64,000 bases of DNA, taken from assembly GCF_042650125.1 (NCBI RefSeq), contig NZ_JBHSAP010000007.1, forward strand, positions 372,001 through 436,000, in the 5' to 3' direction. This document shows, one piece after another, positions 26,070 through 34,366 of this stretch (positions are counted from its first letter, which is position 1; every line of letters starts with the position of its first letter). A program made the translations under genes and the position numbers. This DNA comes from Salinithrix halophila. GTDB taxonomy: Bacteria > Bacillota > Bacilli > Thermoactinomycetales > DSM-45169. Below the pieces are notes generated by a model. That model saw only the letters and a list, made by a program, of their open reading frames with translations, had not been told where the DNA came from and made no database searches.

Positions 26070-26407
26070 ATATCCCAACCCCTTTCGATTCACCCTTCTT
26101 TTTCTCCTCAATTTCGACTATAGCAATTATACGGTAAAATGCAATCTTTTTCTTTCGCTGGCAAAAATATATGCCATGTGACTTGGCCAATTCAAGCGCT
26201 CTTCTGCCATTCATCACCTTATTCCATATAAATCTACTATATTTCTAGGGTTTTTTATATGAAAAAACCACCCAGATTTCTGGGTGGTTCGTGTCATTTT
26301 AGTACCCTTTCTTTTAGGTGGAAAGTGATTGGCCTTACCGATAAAAGGATCGAGTCATAGCGAAGGAGCGATACCCTCGTTTTCTCCCTCGTGGGAACGG
26401 CCTCTTT
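26070..26407. other. Intergenic region upstream of the dioxygenase operon
   Basis: No gene is seen. The region contains the minus-strand terminator at 26266-26289 and AT-rich sequence that probably holds the operon promoter. Confidence 0.4.
26261..26289 (-). terminator. Terminator upstream of the dioxygenase operon
   Basis: AACCACCCAG/CTGGGTGGTT with a 4-base loop, followed on the minus strand by TTTTTTC. It would end the small transcript from 26545. Confidence 0.85.
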
Positions 26408-26545
26408 CTAATGATCCACCTTGGTTCCCCTCAGCGAGGTCAGGCGCCGAATAAATCGGTTCGCTGTATTCATTTGAGTGTCACTCGGCTTATGGACAAT
26501 TGTTCCAAACTGAGACGAACCCTAGTCATCACCCTCGTCCATCAT
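26408..26545 (-). pseudogene. Small gene with in-frame amber codon
   Basis: ATG 26545 follows AAGAAAGGGG at good spacing. The frame reads MMDEGDD, then TAG, then GSSQFGTIVHKPSDTQMNTA and NRFIRRLTSLRGTKVDH with a final TAG at 26408. The second part has protein-like composition (amphipathic basic helix), and without the inner TAG would give a 45-residue protein. Either a nonsense mutation or readthrough is possible. No family is recognised. It is divergent from the 56-residue gene at 26655. Confidence 0.4.
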
Positions 26546-26621
26546 CCCCTTTCTTGATCCGTGGTCATTTCTTCAGTGAACGTTTTACAACCCGTTTTGA
26601 TTGGTATAAACTATAGATGGT

Positions 26622-26635
26622 AGTAAGCGCTTTCA
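26622..26635. promoter_or_regulatory. Candidate CcpA cre site
   Basis: AGTAAGCGCTTTCA (minus: TGAAAGCGCTTACT) matches the cre consensus TGWAANCGNTNWCA at 13 of 14 positions. It lies between the divergent small genes, just after a TATAAA box for the plus-strand gene and overlapping a TTGAAA box for the minus-strand one. A site there would repress both. Confidence 0.55.
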
Positions 26636-26654
26636 AAACGGAGGGGGGACCCCT

Positions 26655-26825
26655 ATGTTGGACAGCCAATACCGTCGACGTGCGTTGGAACTCTGGACAC
26701 AACAGGAACGGGTAAACCGAAAGGATCGGAACCAGGCCCTTCAATCTCCAAGCTACAGCTCGCCCCAGAACTTCATCCTCCGCAGTGTCCATCGGTTTCG
26801 CAGCTGGGTAGCCCCATTTATCTAA
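26655..26825 (+). CDS. 56-residue basic protein, unknown
   Basis: The frame starts at ATG 26655 with CGGAGGGGGG upstream and ends at TAA 26825, ten bases before a perfect terminator. The product begins MLDSQYRRRALELWTQQERV, is rich in Arg and Gln, and ends in an aromatic segment (VHRFRSWVAPFI). Its composition suggests nucleic-acid or membrane-surface binding, which is only a guess. A TTTACA/TATAAA promoter pair and a cre-like site precede it, so catabolite control is plausible. Confidence 0.6.
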   Translation: MLDSQYRRRALELWTQQERVNRKDRNQALQSPSYSSPQNFILRSVHRFRSWVAPFI

Positions 26826-26834
26826 ATACTATAA

Positions 26835-26863
26835 AAAGGCGATGCCTGGGAGGCATCGCCTTT
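26835..26863. terminator. Terminator between small gene and SulP gene
   Basis: AAAGGCGATGCCT/AGGCATCGCCTTT with a 3-base loop. It serves the plus-strand small gene and, on the minus strand, the end of the SulP gene region. Confidence 0.85.
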
Positions 26864-26876
26864 GTTATGGGTGTTT

Positions 26877-28328
26877 TTATTGTTTGACAGGTAGCGGTAA
26901 CCCATTACGTTTACACAGTTGGGTGCTTTCCTCGTTCAACCCTAAAATCATAACCTGCTTTTCTGCCGAATGATACTTCTCCAACAGGCGGGAAACAGCT
27001 TCCAAACCAGACTGATCCCAAATGTGGGAACCGCTCATATCGATGTGAACGAACTCCGCATCCTTCCAGGGTTGGAATGCCTCGCTGAAATGAGTCGTGG
27101 AACCAAAGAACAGAGGCCCATTAATCCGATACCGGGTCACTCCCTCTTCGTCTTCCCGAGTGACTCGGATTCGGGCGGTTTTCCACCCATAGCGGAGAGC
27201 AGCGGCAACCACACCGGCCAACACCCCTTGAGCCAAATTGTGGGTCACCACGACAATCCCTACCGTCAACACCATGATCAAGGCATCACCCCGGGGAATA
27301 CGGTGTAGTTCCCGCAAGGATTGCCAGTCAAACGTACCGATAGAAACCATGATCATCACCCCCACGAGGGCAGCCATCGGGATTTGCTTGACGACGTCTC
27401 CAAGGACGAGAATCAAGAAAAGGAGCGCCACACCGGACACCAACGTAGACAGGCGCGTCCGGCCACCAGACTTGACATTGATTACCGATTGGCCGATCAT
27501 CGCGCACCCGGCCATGCCGCCAAACATACCCGCCACAATGTTTGCGATTCCCTGTCCTTTCATCTCTCGATTTTTATCGCTCGTGGTTTCTGTCATATCG
27601 TCTACGATGGTGGCAGTCATTAATGATTCCAGAATACCAACTATCGCTAAGGCGAGAGAGTACGGGAAGATAATGGTCAAGGTTTCCCAGGTAAGGGGCA
27701 GTTGCGGAAGATGAAAGGCCGGAAGCGAACGCGTAATTTCACCCATATCCCCCACCGTCTTCAAATCTAAGCCCATAGCCATGGAAACCGTAGTCATGAC
27801 GACGATGGCGGCCAACGCAGACGGAAAAGCCCGCGTTAAACGAGGAAAAAGGTAAATGATGGCGAGCGTCCCGCCTACCACCCCGTACATCAGCCAAGAC
27901 TCTCCAGCAAAATGAGGGAGCTGGGCCATGAAGATTAAGATAGCTAATGCATTGACAAAGCCCAATACCACCGAATGGGGAATAAAGCTCATAAACCGAT
28001 CCAGCCGGAGTAAGCCCATCAAAATTTGCAAAACCCCGGTCAAAATGGTAGCCGCCAGCAGATATTCAAGGCCATGCACCTTGACCAAGGTAACCATAAG
28101 CAAGGCCATCGCACCGGTCGCCGCGGATATCATTCCAGGGCGCCCACCTATAAAGGCGATCACCACGGCGATGCAAAAGGAGGCATAGAGCCCGACCATC
28201 GGATCGACGCCAGCAATGATGGAAAAAGCGATGGCTTCCGGAATGAGTGCCAAAGCAACCGTTAAGCCAGCCAGGATATCCTGTCTCGGTTGGGTAAACC
28301 ACTGGTTTCGCAAAGAATGTTGATTCAA
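26877..28328 (-). CDS. SulP (SLC26) anion transporter
   Basis: The 483-residue permease has the SulP core (DILAGLTVALALIPEAIAFS, IAGVDPMVGLYASF, AGMFGGMAGCAMIGQSVINV) and a C-terminal STAS domain (FVHIDMSGSHIWDQSGLEAV). SulP proteins move sulfate, bicarbonate or other anions. The TTG start at 28328 has AAGAGG seven bases upstream; the longer frame to 28388 has no site and crosses a perfect palindrome (CGTCGATCATCGACG) that may be an operator or leader hairpin. Nearby carbonic anhydrase and cysteine genes fit either a bicarbonate or a sulfate role. Confidence 0.85.
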   Translation of the reverse strand: MNQHSLRNQWFTQPRQDILAGLTVALALIPEAIAFSIIAGVDPMVGLYASFCIAVVIAFIGGRPGMISAATGAMALLMVTLVKVHGLEYLLAATILTGVLQILMGLLRLDRFMSFIPHSVVLGFVNALAILIFMAQLPHFAGESWLMYGVVGGTLAIIYLFPRLTRAFPSALAAIVVMTTVSMAMGLDLKTVGDMGEITRSLPAFHLPQLPLTWETLTIIFPYSLALAIVGILESLMTATIVDDMTETTSDKNREMKGQGIANIVAGMFGGMAGCAMIGQSVINVKSGGRTRLSTLVSGVALLFLILVLGDVVKQIPMAALVGVMIMVSIGTFDWQSLRELHRIPRGDALIMVLTVGIVVVTHNLAQGVLAGVVAAALRYGWKTARIRVTREDEEGVTRYRINGPLFFGSTTHFSEAFQPWKDAEFVHIDMSGSHIWDQSGLEAVSRLLEKYHSAEKQVMILGLNEESTQLCKRNGLPLPVKQ

Positions 28329-28503
28329 TCGATTTCCTCTTTTCTTTTCTGATTCATCGTCGATCATCGACGATTGAGCCCGTATCACATAAGGTATAAT
28401 TATATCACAACCCTACTACTTCGCATTGCCCTTTCATCCGTGTAAGGGAATTCATTTTCAAAGGAAATAAAAGGGAGGATGAACCCTGTTTCCAAAATAA
28501 AAA

Positions 28504-28531
28504 ATGCCGTACTCTTCAAAGAGTACGGCAT
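28504..28531 (-). terminator. Terminator of the Rok-like gene
   Basis: ATGCCGTACTCTT/AAGAGTACGGCAT with a 2-base loop, then TTTTTTATTTT on the minus strand. Confidence 0.9.
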
Positions 28532-28539
28532 CTAAATCG

Positions 28540-29016
28540 TTACTGATCTTCGGATTCCTCTTCAAGGTGCGGTTTGTAAGCAAAACGTCCACGCTTTACC
28601 TTTTGAATATCCGGAGCAATCTTCATGATCGTTTTCATGGTCAGAGTGGAGTTTGAGCCGAAGTCACCGCCTCGCCTTTCTACTTCCTCGGCGATATCCG
28701 ATAAACGCATCGTCCCTCGTTCCCGAAGAATTTGCACCGTTAATTCTGCTGCCCGGATCGTCTTTTTGTGAATTCCTTTCGTATTAACCAACTCCACAGG
28801 AGCAGGTTCTTCTAGACCTTCCTCCTCGGGGAAAGCTTCACCCGGTACACCATGGGTAACATGTCGCAAAGCTTGATCCAACCCTCCGCTTAACGTGGAG
28901 ATGAACCGGGTGTTTTCTTCTCTGACGGAACGTAATACCCTCAGAAGCTTTTGGTTCTCCTCCCGCACCAAAGCACGGATCTCTTCCATTAATTGTTCAT
29001 TTAACTGATCGTTCAT
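28540..29016 (-). CDS. Rok-like DNA-binding protein (coiled coil + winged helix)
   Basis: The 158-residue protein has an N-terminal charged coiled coil (about 1-45, EEIRALVREENQKLLRVLRS) and an acidic Pro/Glu linker. A C-terminal winged-helix part (about 82-150) reads RAAELTVQILRERGTMRLSD, FGSNSTLTMKTIMKIAPDIQ, KVKRGRFAYK. This order and the final PxIxKxxRGxFxY pattern resemble the B. subtilis xenogeneic silencer Rok. The start at 29016 has AAAAGGGG upstream. As a stand-alone gene it may silence AT-rich foreign DNA or a local regulon; that is inference. Confidence 0.6.
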   Translation of the reverse strand: MNDQLNEQLMEEIRALVREENQKLLRVLRSVREENTRFISTLSGGLDQALRHVTHGVPGEAFPEEEGLEEPAPVELVNTKGIHKKTIRAAELTVQILRERGTMRLSDIAEEVERRGGDFGSNSTLTMKTIMKIAPDIQKVKRGRFAYKPHLEEESEDQ

Positions 29017-29039
29017 CTTAATACCCCTTTTCATCCTAT

Positions 29040-29326
29040 GAATAAGCCTCGTCTTACAAGCTAGACAAGGTTTCCTTTCACCTTTTTCTTACCCTCATTC
29101 ATATTATATCTACCCTATCACTATTTTTATACACTCAAATTTTTACATTTAGAAGCAAAAACAGCGTTTCAACGTCTCAAACCAACCTTACACTATACAC
29201 TAGCTCTAATCAATAAACCTTCTAAACAAAGAGGGAGGGAATAAATGGAATAGGAAACCCCTCTTTTTTATGACCCCGTAACAGGAACGGGATCATGAAA
29301 GCAATGAAAATTATTTTTGTTTCAAT
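29040..29326. other. AT-rich intergenic region
   Basis: No gene is seen. A plus-strand hairpin AAAGAGGG..CCCTCTTTTTT (about 29228-29271) looks like a terminator without an obvious upstream gene. ATGACCCCGT/ACGGGATCAT (29269-29297) forms another hairpin. Confidence 0.4.
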
Positions 29327-29349
29327 TATACATTGTGTTACTATGTATA
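29327..29349 (+). promoter_or_regulatory. Palindromic operator, candidate PadR site
   Basis: TATACATTGT-GTT-ACTATGTATA is a 10-3-10 palindrome with one mismatch. It contains the -35 box of the phosphoesterase promoter and matches the palindrome at 33768-33790. ATACAT/ATGTAT half sites are typical of PadR regulators. Confidence 0.65.
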
Positions 29350-29361
29350 ATCCGTTATAAT
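29333..29361 (+). promoter_or_regulatory. Sigma-A-type promoter of the phosphoesterase operon
   Basis: TTGTGT (29333-29338), 17 bp, TATAAT (29356-29361), 36 bases before the GTG start. Confidence 0.8.
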
Positions 29362-29396
29362 GTATTCAATTATTCCATCATAAGGGAGTATTCCTA

Positions 29397-30254
29397 GTGA
29401 CCAGCAAACCGTTGATCAATCGGAGAACATTCCTAAAAAAGAGCCTCCAATATGTTTTGGGATTCATCGGATCGGTTGGTTTACCCTCCGTTTATGCTTA
29501 TCAGGTAGAGCCGTATTGGATACAAACCAAACACATCGATATCTCCCTGCCTCGTTTGCCGGAGGCCTTTCGGGGTTTTCGCATTTGTCAGTTCAGCGAC
29601 ATCCACCTCGGCTATCATTTTGGCCTGGAGAATCTTTCCTCCTTGGTTGAACAAATCCAAACCGTTCATGCGGATGTCATTTGTTTTACAGGGGATCTTT
29701 TTGATCGTGAAACCGTCGATGTATCGGAAACGGCCCGGCATTTTTCCCAACTGAACGCACCCTATGGAAAGATTGCCGTGTTGGGAAACCACGATAATTG
29801 GGGAAACCGTGAAGCCGTTAACCGGGTCTTGAAAACAGCTGATTTTCAAGTCCTTCATAACACTCACGTTCCCTTACGGAAAGAAGGAGAGGTTCTCTTT
29901 TTAGCGGGTGTGGATGATCCTTGGGTAGGAAAACCTGACATTACAAGCGCACTGCGAGGGATTCCTGAAGAGAGTTGTACCATCCTTCTCGCCCACGAAC
30001 CGGATTTTGCCGACGAATATAGTCGTTATCCCATCGACCTTCAGTTGTCCGGTCACAGTCATGGAGGACAAATCCAGCTTCCATGGGTAGGGCCTCTTTA
30101 TACCCCACCCCATTCCAGTAAGTATCCCGATGGGCTGTATACGGTTCAAAATCGACGCCTTCAGGTGTACACTACACGGGGAATCGGAATGACAAGGGCG
30201 CCGGTTCGATTCAATTGCAGACCGGAACTAACTGTGATTACATTAAACCCGTAA
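29397..30254 (+). CDS. Tat-exported metallophosphoesterase (YkuE-like)
   Basis: The 285-residue protein has a twin-arginine signal (RRTFLKKSLQYVLGFIGSVG). The full calcineurin-type metal motif set follows: SDIHLG, GDLFDR, GNHDNW, LAHEPD and GHSHGGQ. It would act outside the membrane on phosphodiesters or phospholipid-type substrates; the B. subtilis relative YkuE is a wall-associated Tat substrate. The GTG start has AAGGGAG upstream. It is first in a likely operon with the PadR regulator, under the palindrome-bearing promoter. Confidence 0.88.
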   Translation: MTSKPLINRRTFLKKSLQYVLGFIGSVGLPSVYAYQVEPYWIQTKHIDISLPRLPEAFRGFRICQFSDIHLGYHFGLENLSSLVEQIQTVHADVICFTGDLFDRETVDVSETARHFSQLNAPYGKIAVLGNHDNWGNREAVNRVLKTADFQVLHNTHVPLRKEGEVLFLAGVDDPWVGKPDITSALRGIPEESCTILLAHEPDFADEYSRYPIDLQLSGHSHGGQIQLPWVGPLYTPPHSSKYPDGLYTVQNRRLQVYTTRGIGMTRAPVRFNCRPELTVITLNP

Positions 30255-30320
30255 GGTGAAGCTCTCTCCACTGGTGGATAGGTTCTCTCGCTCGTATCTC
30301 TATAAGAGGATGGATGGCTG

Positions 30321-30647
30321 ATGGATAAAGAACTGTTAAAAGGAAGTATCGACTTGCTTTTACTTTCGCTCATCTCCAGGGAAGACCAATATGGGTATTC
30401 CCTGGCCAAAAAAATCAAAGTATTAAGCAACGAAGTGTATGAAATCGGAGAAGGGACGCTATACCCTGCGTTAAAAAGGCTGGAGTCCAAAAAAGCGATT
30501 GAATCCTATTGGGGCGGCAATGGAAGCGGAGGCAGGAGAAAATATTACCGTATTACAAAACAAGGCCTCCGCATGCTGGAGGATAAAGTGGAAGGTTGGC
30601 ATGCCATGCACCGCCTAGTCTCAACCGTGATTACAGGAGAGAAATAA
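30321..30647 (+). CDS. PadR-family transcriptional repressor
   Basis: The 108-residue protein is nearly all winged helix: LKGSIDLLLLSLISREDQYG, YEIGEGTLYPALKRLESKKA, GGRRKYYRITKQG. The C-terminal dimer helix is short, as in the PadR-s2 subfamily. It overlaps functionally with the next gene (one-base gap), a common PadR plus DUF1700/HAAS membrane-protein pairing. The two ATACATTGT palindromes in this window are its most likely binding sites. Confidence 0.88.
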   Translation: MDKELLKGSIDLLLLSLISREDQYGYSLAKKIKVLSNEVYEIGEGTLYPALKRLESKKAIESYWGGNGSGGRRKYYRITKQGLRMLEDKVEGWHAMHRLVSTVITGEK

Positions 30648-30648
30648 G

Positions 30649-31356
30649 ATGAGCTTGGAAGGTTATTTAGATGAAGTGGTTCGTGGTTTACCCTGCTCAA
30701 AACAAGAAAAACGGGATATCCACGATGAGTTGTTGGATCACCTGCAGTCACTGAAAGACGAGTTTACCGACCAGGGATATAAGGAAGAAAAAGCCGAACA
30801 AATGGCGTTGGAAAGCTTCGGACCTTCGCAGTCTATTGCCAAGGAACTGAAAAGATCCCTGCCACTTTTGGACCCTTATCGCAAGAAATGGACCCTGGTC
30901 GGTTTTTTTATCTACATGGTGTCAATGGTCTATATCCTGTTTATCAATGTTGACCGTTTCGTTGGTAGAGACTTTATCATTCACCGAAGAGCGGCATTTC
31001 CCGAGTATAGTTATGTTTACCACAATTTGATTCCCTTTCGCACGATTAAAAACTACTTTGTCTATGCGGATCACTACACCCTCTACAACTGGTTTTGCAA
31101 TCTTTTCGGAAACATCCTCCTTTTTATCCCCCTTGGGTTAATGCTACCGCTCCTCTTTTCCGGATGTCATTTCTTCAGCCGCCTTTTTGCCTATCTCTTT
31201 GCTGTCAGCCTTTGTTTTGAAACGCTACAGGCTTTCTTTGATATGGGCCGCTTTGATGTGGATGATATGCTGCTCAACCTGATCGGCGGTGGATTGGGCT
31301 TTCTGATCTACCGATTGATTGTACGCATTCATCGTAAACGAACCAAGGCAGAATAA
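30649..31356 (+). CDS. HAAS-domain / VanZ-like membrane protein
   Basis: The 235-residue protein is in two parts. The N-terminal ~75 residues match the HAAS/DUF1700 helical domain usually paired with PadR (EKRDIHDELLDHLQSLKDEF, EKAEQMALESFGPSQSIAKE). The rest is a VanZ-like membrane domain with NLFGNILLFIPLGLMLPLLF and ETLQAFFDMGRFDVDDMLLN. VanZ proteins modify susceptibility to teicoplanin and other envelope agents, and HAAS domains sense or transmit envelope signals. It follows PadR directly and is probably co-regulated. Confidence 0.8.
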   Translation: MSLEGYLDEVVRGLPCSKQEKRDIHDELLDHLQSLKDEFTDQGYKEEKAEQMALESFGPSQSIAKELKRSLPLLDPYRKKWTLVGFFIYMVSMVYILFINVDRFVGRDFIIHRRAAFPEYSYVYHNLIPFRTIKNYFVYADHYTLYNWFCNLFGNILLFIPLGLMLPLLFSGCHFFSRLFAYLFAVSLCFETLQAFFDMGRFDVDDMLLNLIGGGLGFLIYRLIVRIHRKRTKAE

Positions 31357-31370
31357 GAGGATACATGAAC

Positions 31371-31403
31371 AGAAGGAGAACAGGCTTTGCCCGTTCTCCT
31401 TCT
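31371..31403. terminator. Terminator hairpin between convergent genes
   Basis: AGAAGGAGAAC/GTTCTCCTTCT around an 11-base loop. It lies between the convergent VanZ-like and glycosidase genes, and the T run is weak. Confidence 0.65.
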
Positions 31404-31424
31404 TCATGTCTTCCTATCCGTTTT

Positions 31425-33719
31425 TCATTCATCAGCCTGGGGTGTGTAGGTTCGTTTTTGTTTCCCATCTATGACCACGGTGGATTTCGCCTTAATCGTC
31501 TGCCCTTGGTACTTGAAATCCCGTTTGGAGAAGTTTGCAATCACCTTGAGATCCGAACCAAACCTTGTCATTTGAACGGAGCGGTCTTTGGAGAGGTATT
31601 TGAAGTCGGTCATTTCCTTCGTTACCGCTTTTTTATGAAGGGGAGACCAAGCGTTGACATGACGCTGGATAACCTGCCGCCTCTCTTTCCATTTCTTCTG
31701 ATCCAGATGATACATTGGGGGAACGTTATACAACATTTCATAAAGCATGCGTCTCTCTTTTTCACCTTTGATCTTTAAGCTACCCCAACTCCAATGATAG
31801 GTGGTAATCACAGAATCGTTATACACCAGCTTAAACAACGGCAGCGAATAAGCGGGGCTTAAGTAAATGTGCTGATACAACTTTTTGATAGGGACTGGTT
31901 TTCCGTGCACGGGAGGCACACCGCCATCGGGTGACCAATATCCTCCCGCATAATAGGGGCTGTTTTTATTTAAACGGACATCGGTATCTCCCCAAGGGAG
32001 GCCAGGAAATTCGATTCCGTGAGCAAAGGCGATCGTCTGGCTGGCAAAATCATTACCGCCTTCTGACCCGATCACCATGTTTTTTTCATCCCGAATATAA
32101 GCCATGCGTTTCATACGGGCTTTTAAATCTTGCTTTTGGGTGGTGATATGTTGCGGCGAATAATCGTCATAAATTTCACCTGTCGCGTCGCAATCGATAA
32201 ACCAGGAATTAAACGCCACACCGGTTTTCAAAATCTCATTCACCCGGTATCGAACACTCGGCAAGGAAAGCGTCGGGTTCAACTTCCTTCCTTTTCCTAA
32301 AAAGCCCTTAACCTTTTTCCCGTTTTTATTCGTGATGGTCGCTTGGTCATACAGCGTTTTATCTTTGAAGGAAGCGGTATTCCACTCTTCATCTTTCGGT
32401 TTATGGATCGAATGATACGAATCATAGGGTCCGATCAGATAACCCGCCTTATTGACCTGCTTAACAAATTTCGGGTTCATATACCCCTGCGTCCAATCGG
32501 GAAAGCCGATCCAGGACCGCCGAATTCCCGAGTTACGCATTCCTTTCAGGATATTCACGGAGTCAGCATCATCCCAATGGTCTGTTGGGGCGACCGAATC
32601 TTGCAAAACACTTTTCAAGAGTTTCTTATTGAGCGAATAGAGCTGCACTTCATTCAAACGGTCGATGTTTTTAGCCGTCTTCTTCGTCTCTTCGTCAAGC
32701 TTGGTAAAGACGTTGGGATTGTACAGCTCCTTTAAGCGCAATAGTTCATTAAAGGCACGAAGAACACCTTGTCGTTGATACTTGGCGACGTATGCTTGTT
32801 TCTGAATATCCTTGAATAGTTTTTCCGTCTCGGCCCCGTCGTCCACATAGCGCCGAGACAACTGGTTGATCCATTGAACGAACTTGTCATCCAACTGCTT
32901 ACGCAACCGGCTCCAACGTATATCCTCTTCCGAAAAAAACTTGTTGTTCCACAGGTAAATATGGGGGGCACCATATAGTTTTTCGATGTTCTTGTTTTGC
33001 TTTGCTTTTTCCTGGAGGGTTTTAAACTCTCCTCTGTCCGAAACATGCTTCTTATAAATTTTAGCTACGCTCACCGGATCCTTATCCGTCACGTAGATGT
33101 TGAAACCATAGGATTTTTTCGGGTTAATACGAGGAAATTCATGGGTAAATGAAAAGGAAATCTGGGGATTAACATCAAAATCGACGGTGTCGTTAAACAT
33201 GTTATCTGCTACATACAAGATGGAATACTTTTTCTTGTTCAAAGCGAAGAAACGCATGGAAAAGGATTCGATGAAACTGTAGCTCTGGTCTTTCAAAAAT
33301 TTTTTCCAATAGCGATCACGACTGGGGATATATTTCCCTTCCCATAGAGGGAGTGTATAACTTTTTGCCTTCACTTTGGGCCAAGTGAACGCTTTAGCAC
33401 CGGTAGAGCGAATATCGACTTTCAAGGCATGCTTTTTCTTTTTGAGGGAAATCTCCACGTTGTCATCGGGATACTTCCACGACGCAGACCGAGCCGTTTT
33501 TTTGAAATCGGTCACCTTTCGTTTTTGTAACGGTTCGGAGGCCCTCTCTTTCACGCCATCTTTCGTGACAAAGACTTCAAAGGTTTCCGGTTTCACGTCA
33601 AACGAAAAGTTCTTATAACGTACTTTCTGCGAAGGTTGGGACGCCTCCGTTTGGTTACAACCGGCTAAGACTTGCATGAGCAAAACAAGGGTCATCGACC
33701 ATATCAGCCATTTTTTCAT
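31425..33719 (-). CDS. Large lipoprotein, glycoside-hydrolase-like
   Basis: The 764-residue protein has a lipoprotein signal peptide with lipobox LAGC (Cys21). A beta-rich N-terminal domain (about 30-230) is followed by a barrel-like central part. That part has SWIGFPDWTQGYMNPKFVKQ, AFNSWFIDCDATGEIYDDYS (candidate catalytic Asp) and MVIGSEGGNDFASQTIAFAH, and a short beta C-terminal domain follows. This resembles extracellular GH101/GH-like glycosidases, but the family cannot be fixed. It faces the phosphoesterase-PadR operon and shares its operator, so it is probably in the same regulon. GGAGG-type site before the ATG. Confidence 0.65.
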   Translation of the reverse strand: MKKWLIWSMTLVLLMQVLAGCNQTEASQPSQKVRYKNFSFDVKPETFEVFVTKDGVKERASEPLQKRKVTDFKKTARSASWKYPDDNVEISLKKKKHALKVDIRSTGAKAFTWPKVKAKSYTLPLWEGKYIPSRDRYWKKFLKDQSYSFIESFSMRFFALNKKKYSILYVADNMFNDTVDFDVNPQISFSFTHEFPRINPKKSYGFNIYVTDKDPVSVAKIYKKHVSDRGEFKTLQEKAKQNKNIEKLYGAPHIYLWNNKFFSEEDIRWSRLRKQLDDKFVQWINQLSRRYVDDGAETEKLFKDIQKQAYVAKYQRQGVLRAFNELLRLKELYNPNVFTKLDEETKKTAKNIDRLNEVQLYSLNKKLLKSVLQDSVAPTDHWDDADSVNILKGMRNSGIRRSWIGFPDWTQGYMNPKFVKQVNKAGYLIGPYDSYHSIHKPKDEEWNTASFKDKTLYDQATITNKNGKKVKGFLGKGRKLNPTLSLPSVRYRVNEILKTGVAFNSWFIDCDATGEIYDDYSPQHITTQKQDLKARMKRMAYIRDEKNMVIGSEGGNDFASQTIAFAHGIEFPGLPWGDTDVRLNKNSPYYAGGYWSPDGGVPPVHGKPVPIKKLYQHIYLSPAYSLPLFKLVYNDSVITTYHWSWGSLKIKGEKERRMLYEMLYNVPPMYHLDQKKWKERRQVIQRHVNAWSPLHKKAVTKEMTDFKYLSKDRSVQMTRFGSDLKVIANFSKRDFKYQGQTIKAKSTVVIDGKQKRTYTPQADE

Positions 33720-33755
33720 TGTCGTTCCTCCCTCTCAAGATTTTCGGATACACAC

Positions 33756-33784
33756 ATGATAATTGAAAATACATTGTAATACAA
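33756..33784 (-). promoter_or_regulatory. Sigma-A-type promoter of the lipoprotein gene
   Basis: Minus-strand TTGTAT (33784-33779), 17 bp, TATCAT (33761-33756). Confidence 0.7.
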
Positions 33785-33790
33785 TGTATT
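33768..33790 (-). promoter_or_regulatory. Palindromic operator, second candidate PadR site
   Basis: AATACATTGT-AAT-ACAATGTATT is a perfect 10-3-10 palindrome. It has the same core, spacing and position relative to the -35 box as the site at 29327-29349. Confidence 0.7.
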
Positions 33791-33824
33791 TTTTTATTGG
33801 GGGTACCTAACACCTATATCCAAC

Positions 33825-33864
33825 AAAAACCCGGCTTCTCCTTTTATCAAAGGGCCGGGCTTTT
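33825..33864 (-). terminator. Terminator of the 72-residue gene
   Basis: GCCCGGC..GCCGGG with an 18-base loop, followed by TTTTTG on the minus strand. It can also act on the plus strand (TTTT). Confidence 0.6.
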
Positions 33865-34020
33865 ATCCATTGGGTTGCGTAGTGGGAAGCTCTATCAAAA
33901 TCCCTGTATGGCAGACTCGGTGTTACTCCTGGTCATTAATCGGCAAAAGCCCCCCGTGATCGAGCCAGACCCTCCCACTCATGAAAGAGAAAGAAGGGAT
34001 CTATCCACCATAATGACATC

Positions 34021-34239
34021 CTAGTCATCAATGGGTGTATCGATGTGGTCACGGTCGTCCACCGTGTTCATGTTACGAGCCACCGTATTGTGCCATCCGA
34101 TCACTCCACCGAATCCTGCATTGGACTTATTGTGGGAGCTCCAGTAATTTTGGAAGTTCTCCCCCACAAAAATTCCGGAAGCCGTCTCAATAGCATTGAC
34201 ATTGATCGAATGAAATTGGACCATCATCTTATTCCCCAT
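34021..34239 (-). CDS. 72-residue conserved-looking small protein, possibly spore-related
   Basis: The product begins MGNKMMVQFHSINVNAIETA and contains SGIFVGENFQNYWSSHNKSN and AGFGGVIGWHN, ending in acidic VDDRDHIDTPIDD. I recall similar short proteins with VNxxExxSGIFVGxNxQxxWxSHxKxN patterns in spore formers, without a known role. The ATG follows GGGGTGG with 8-base spacing. It is monocistronic with its own terminator. Confidence 0.65.
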   Translation of the reverse strand: MGNKMMVQFHSINVNAIETASGIFVGENFQNYWSSHNKSNAGFGGVIGWHNTVARNMNTVDDRDHIDTPIDD

Positions 34240-34331
34240 TTACAACCACCCCGATGGCAAAAATTCCGATATGTTATGCTTATGGCCTCTTACCTGTGTC
34301 ACTGGAATAAAAGCTATAATAACTTCATAAC

Positions 34332-34366
34332 AAAAACCGCCCTTATTAAATACGGGCGGCCTTTTT
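34332..34366. terminator. Terminator-like hairpin upstream of the M1 peptidase gene
   Basis: CCGCCC/GGGCGG with an 11-base loop and T5 (plus) or T5 (minus) on either side. No clear gene feeds it. Confidence 0.5.
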
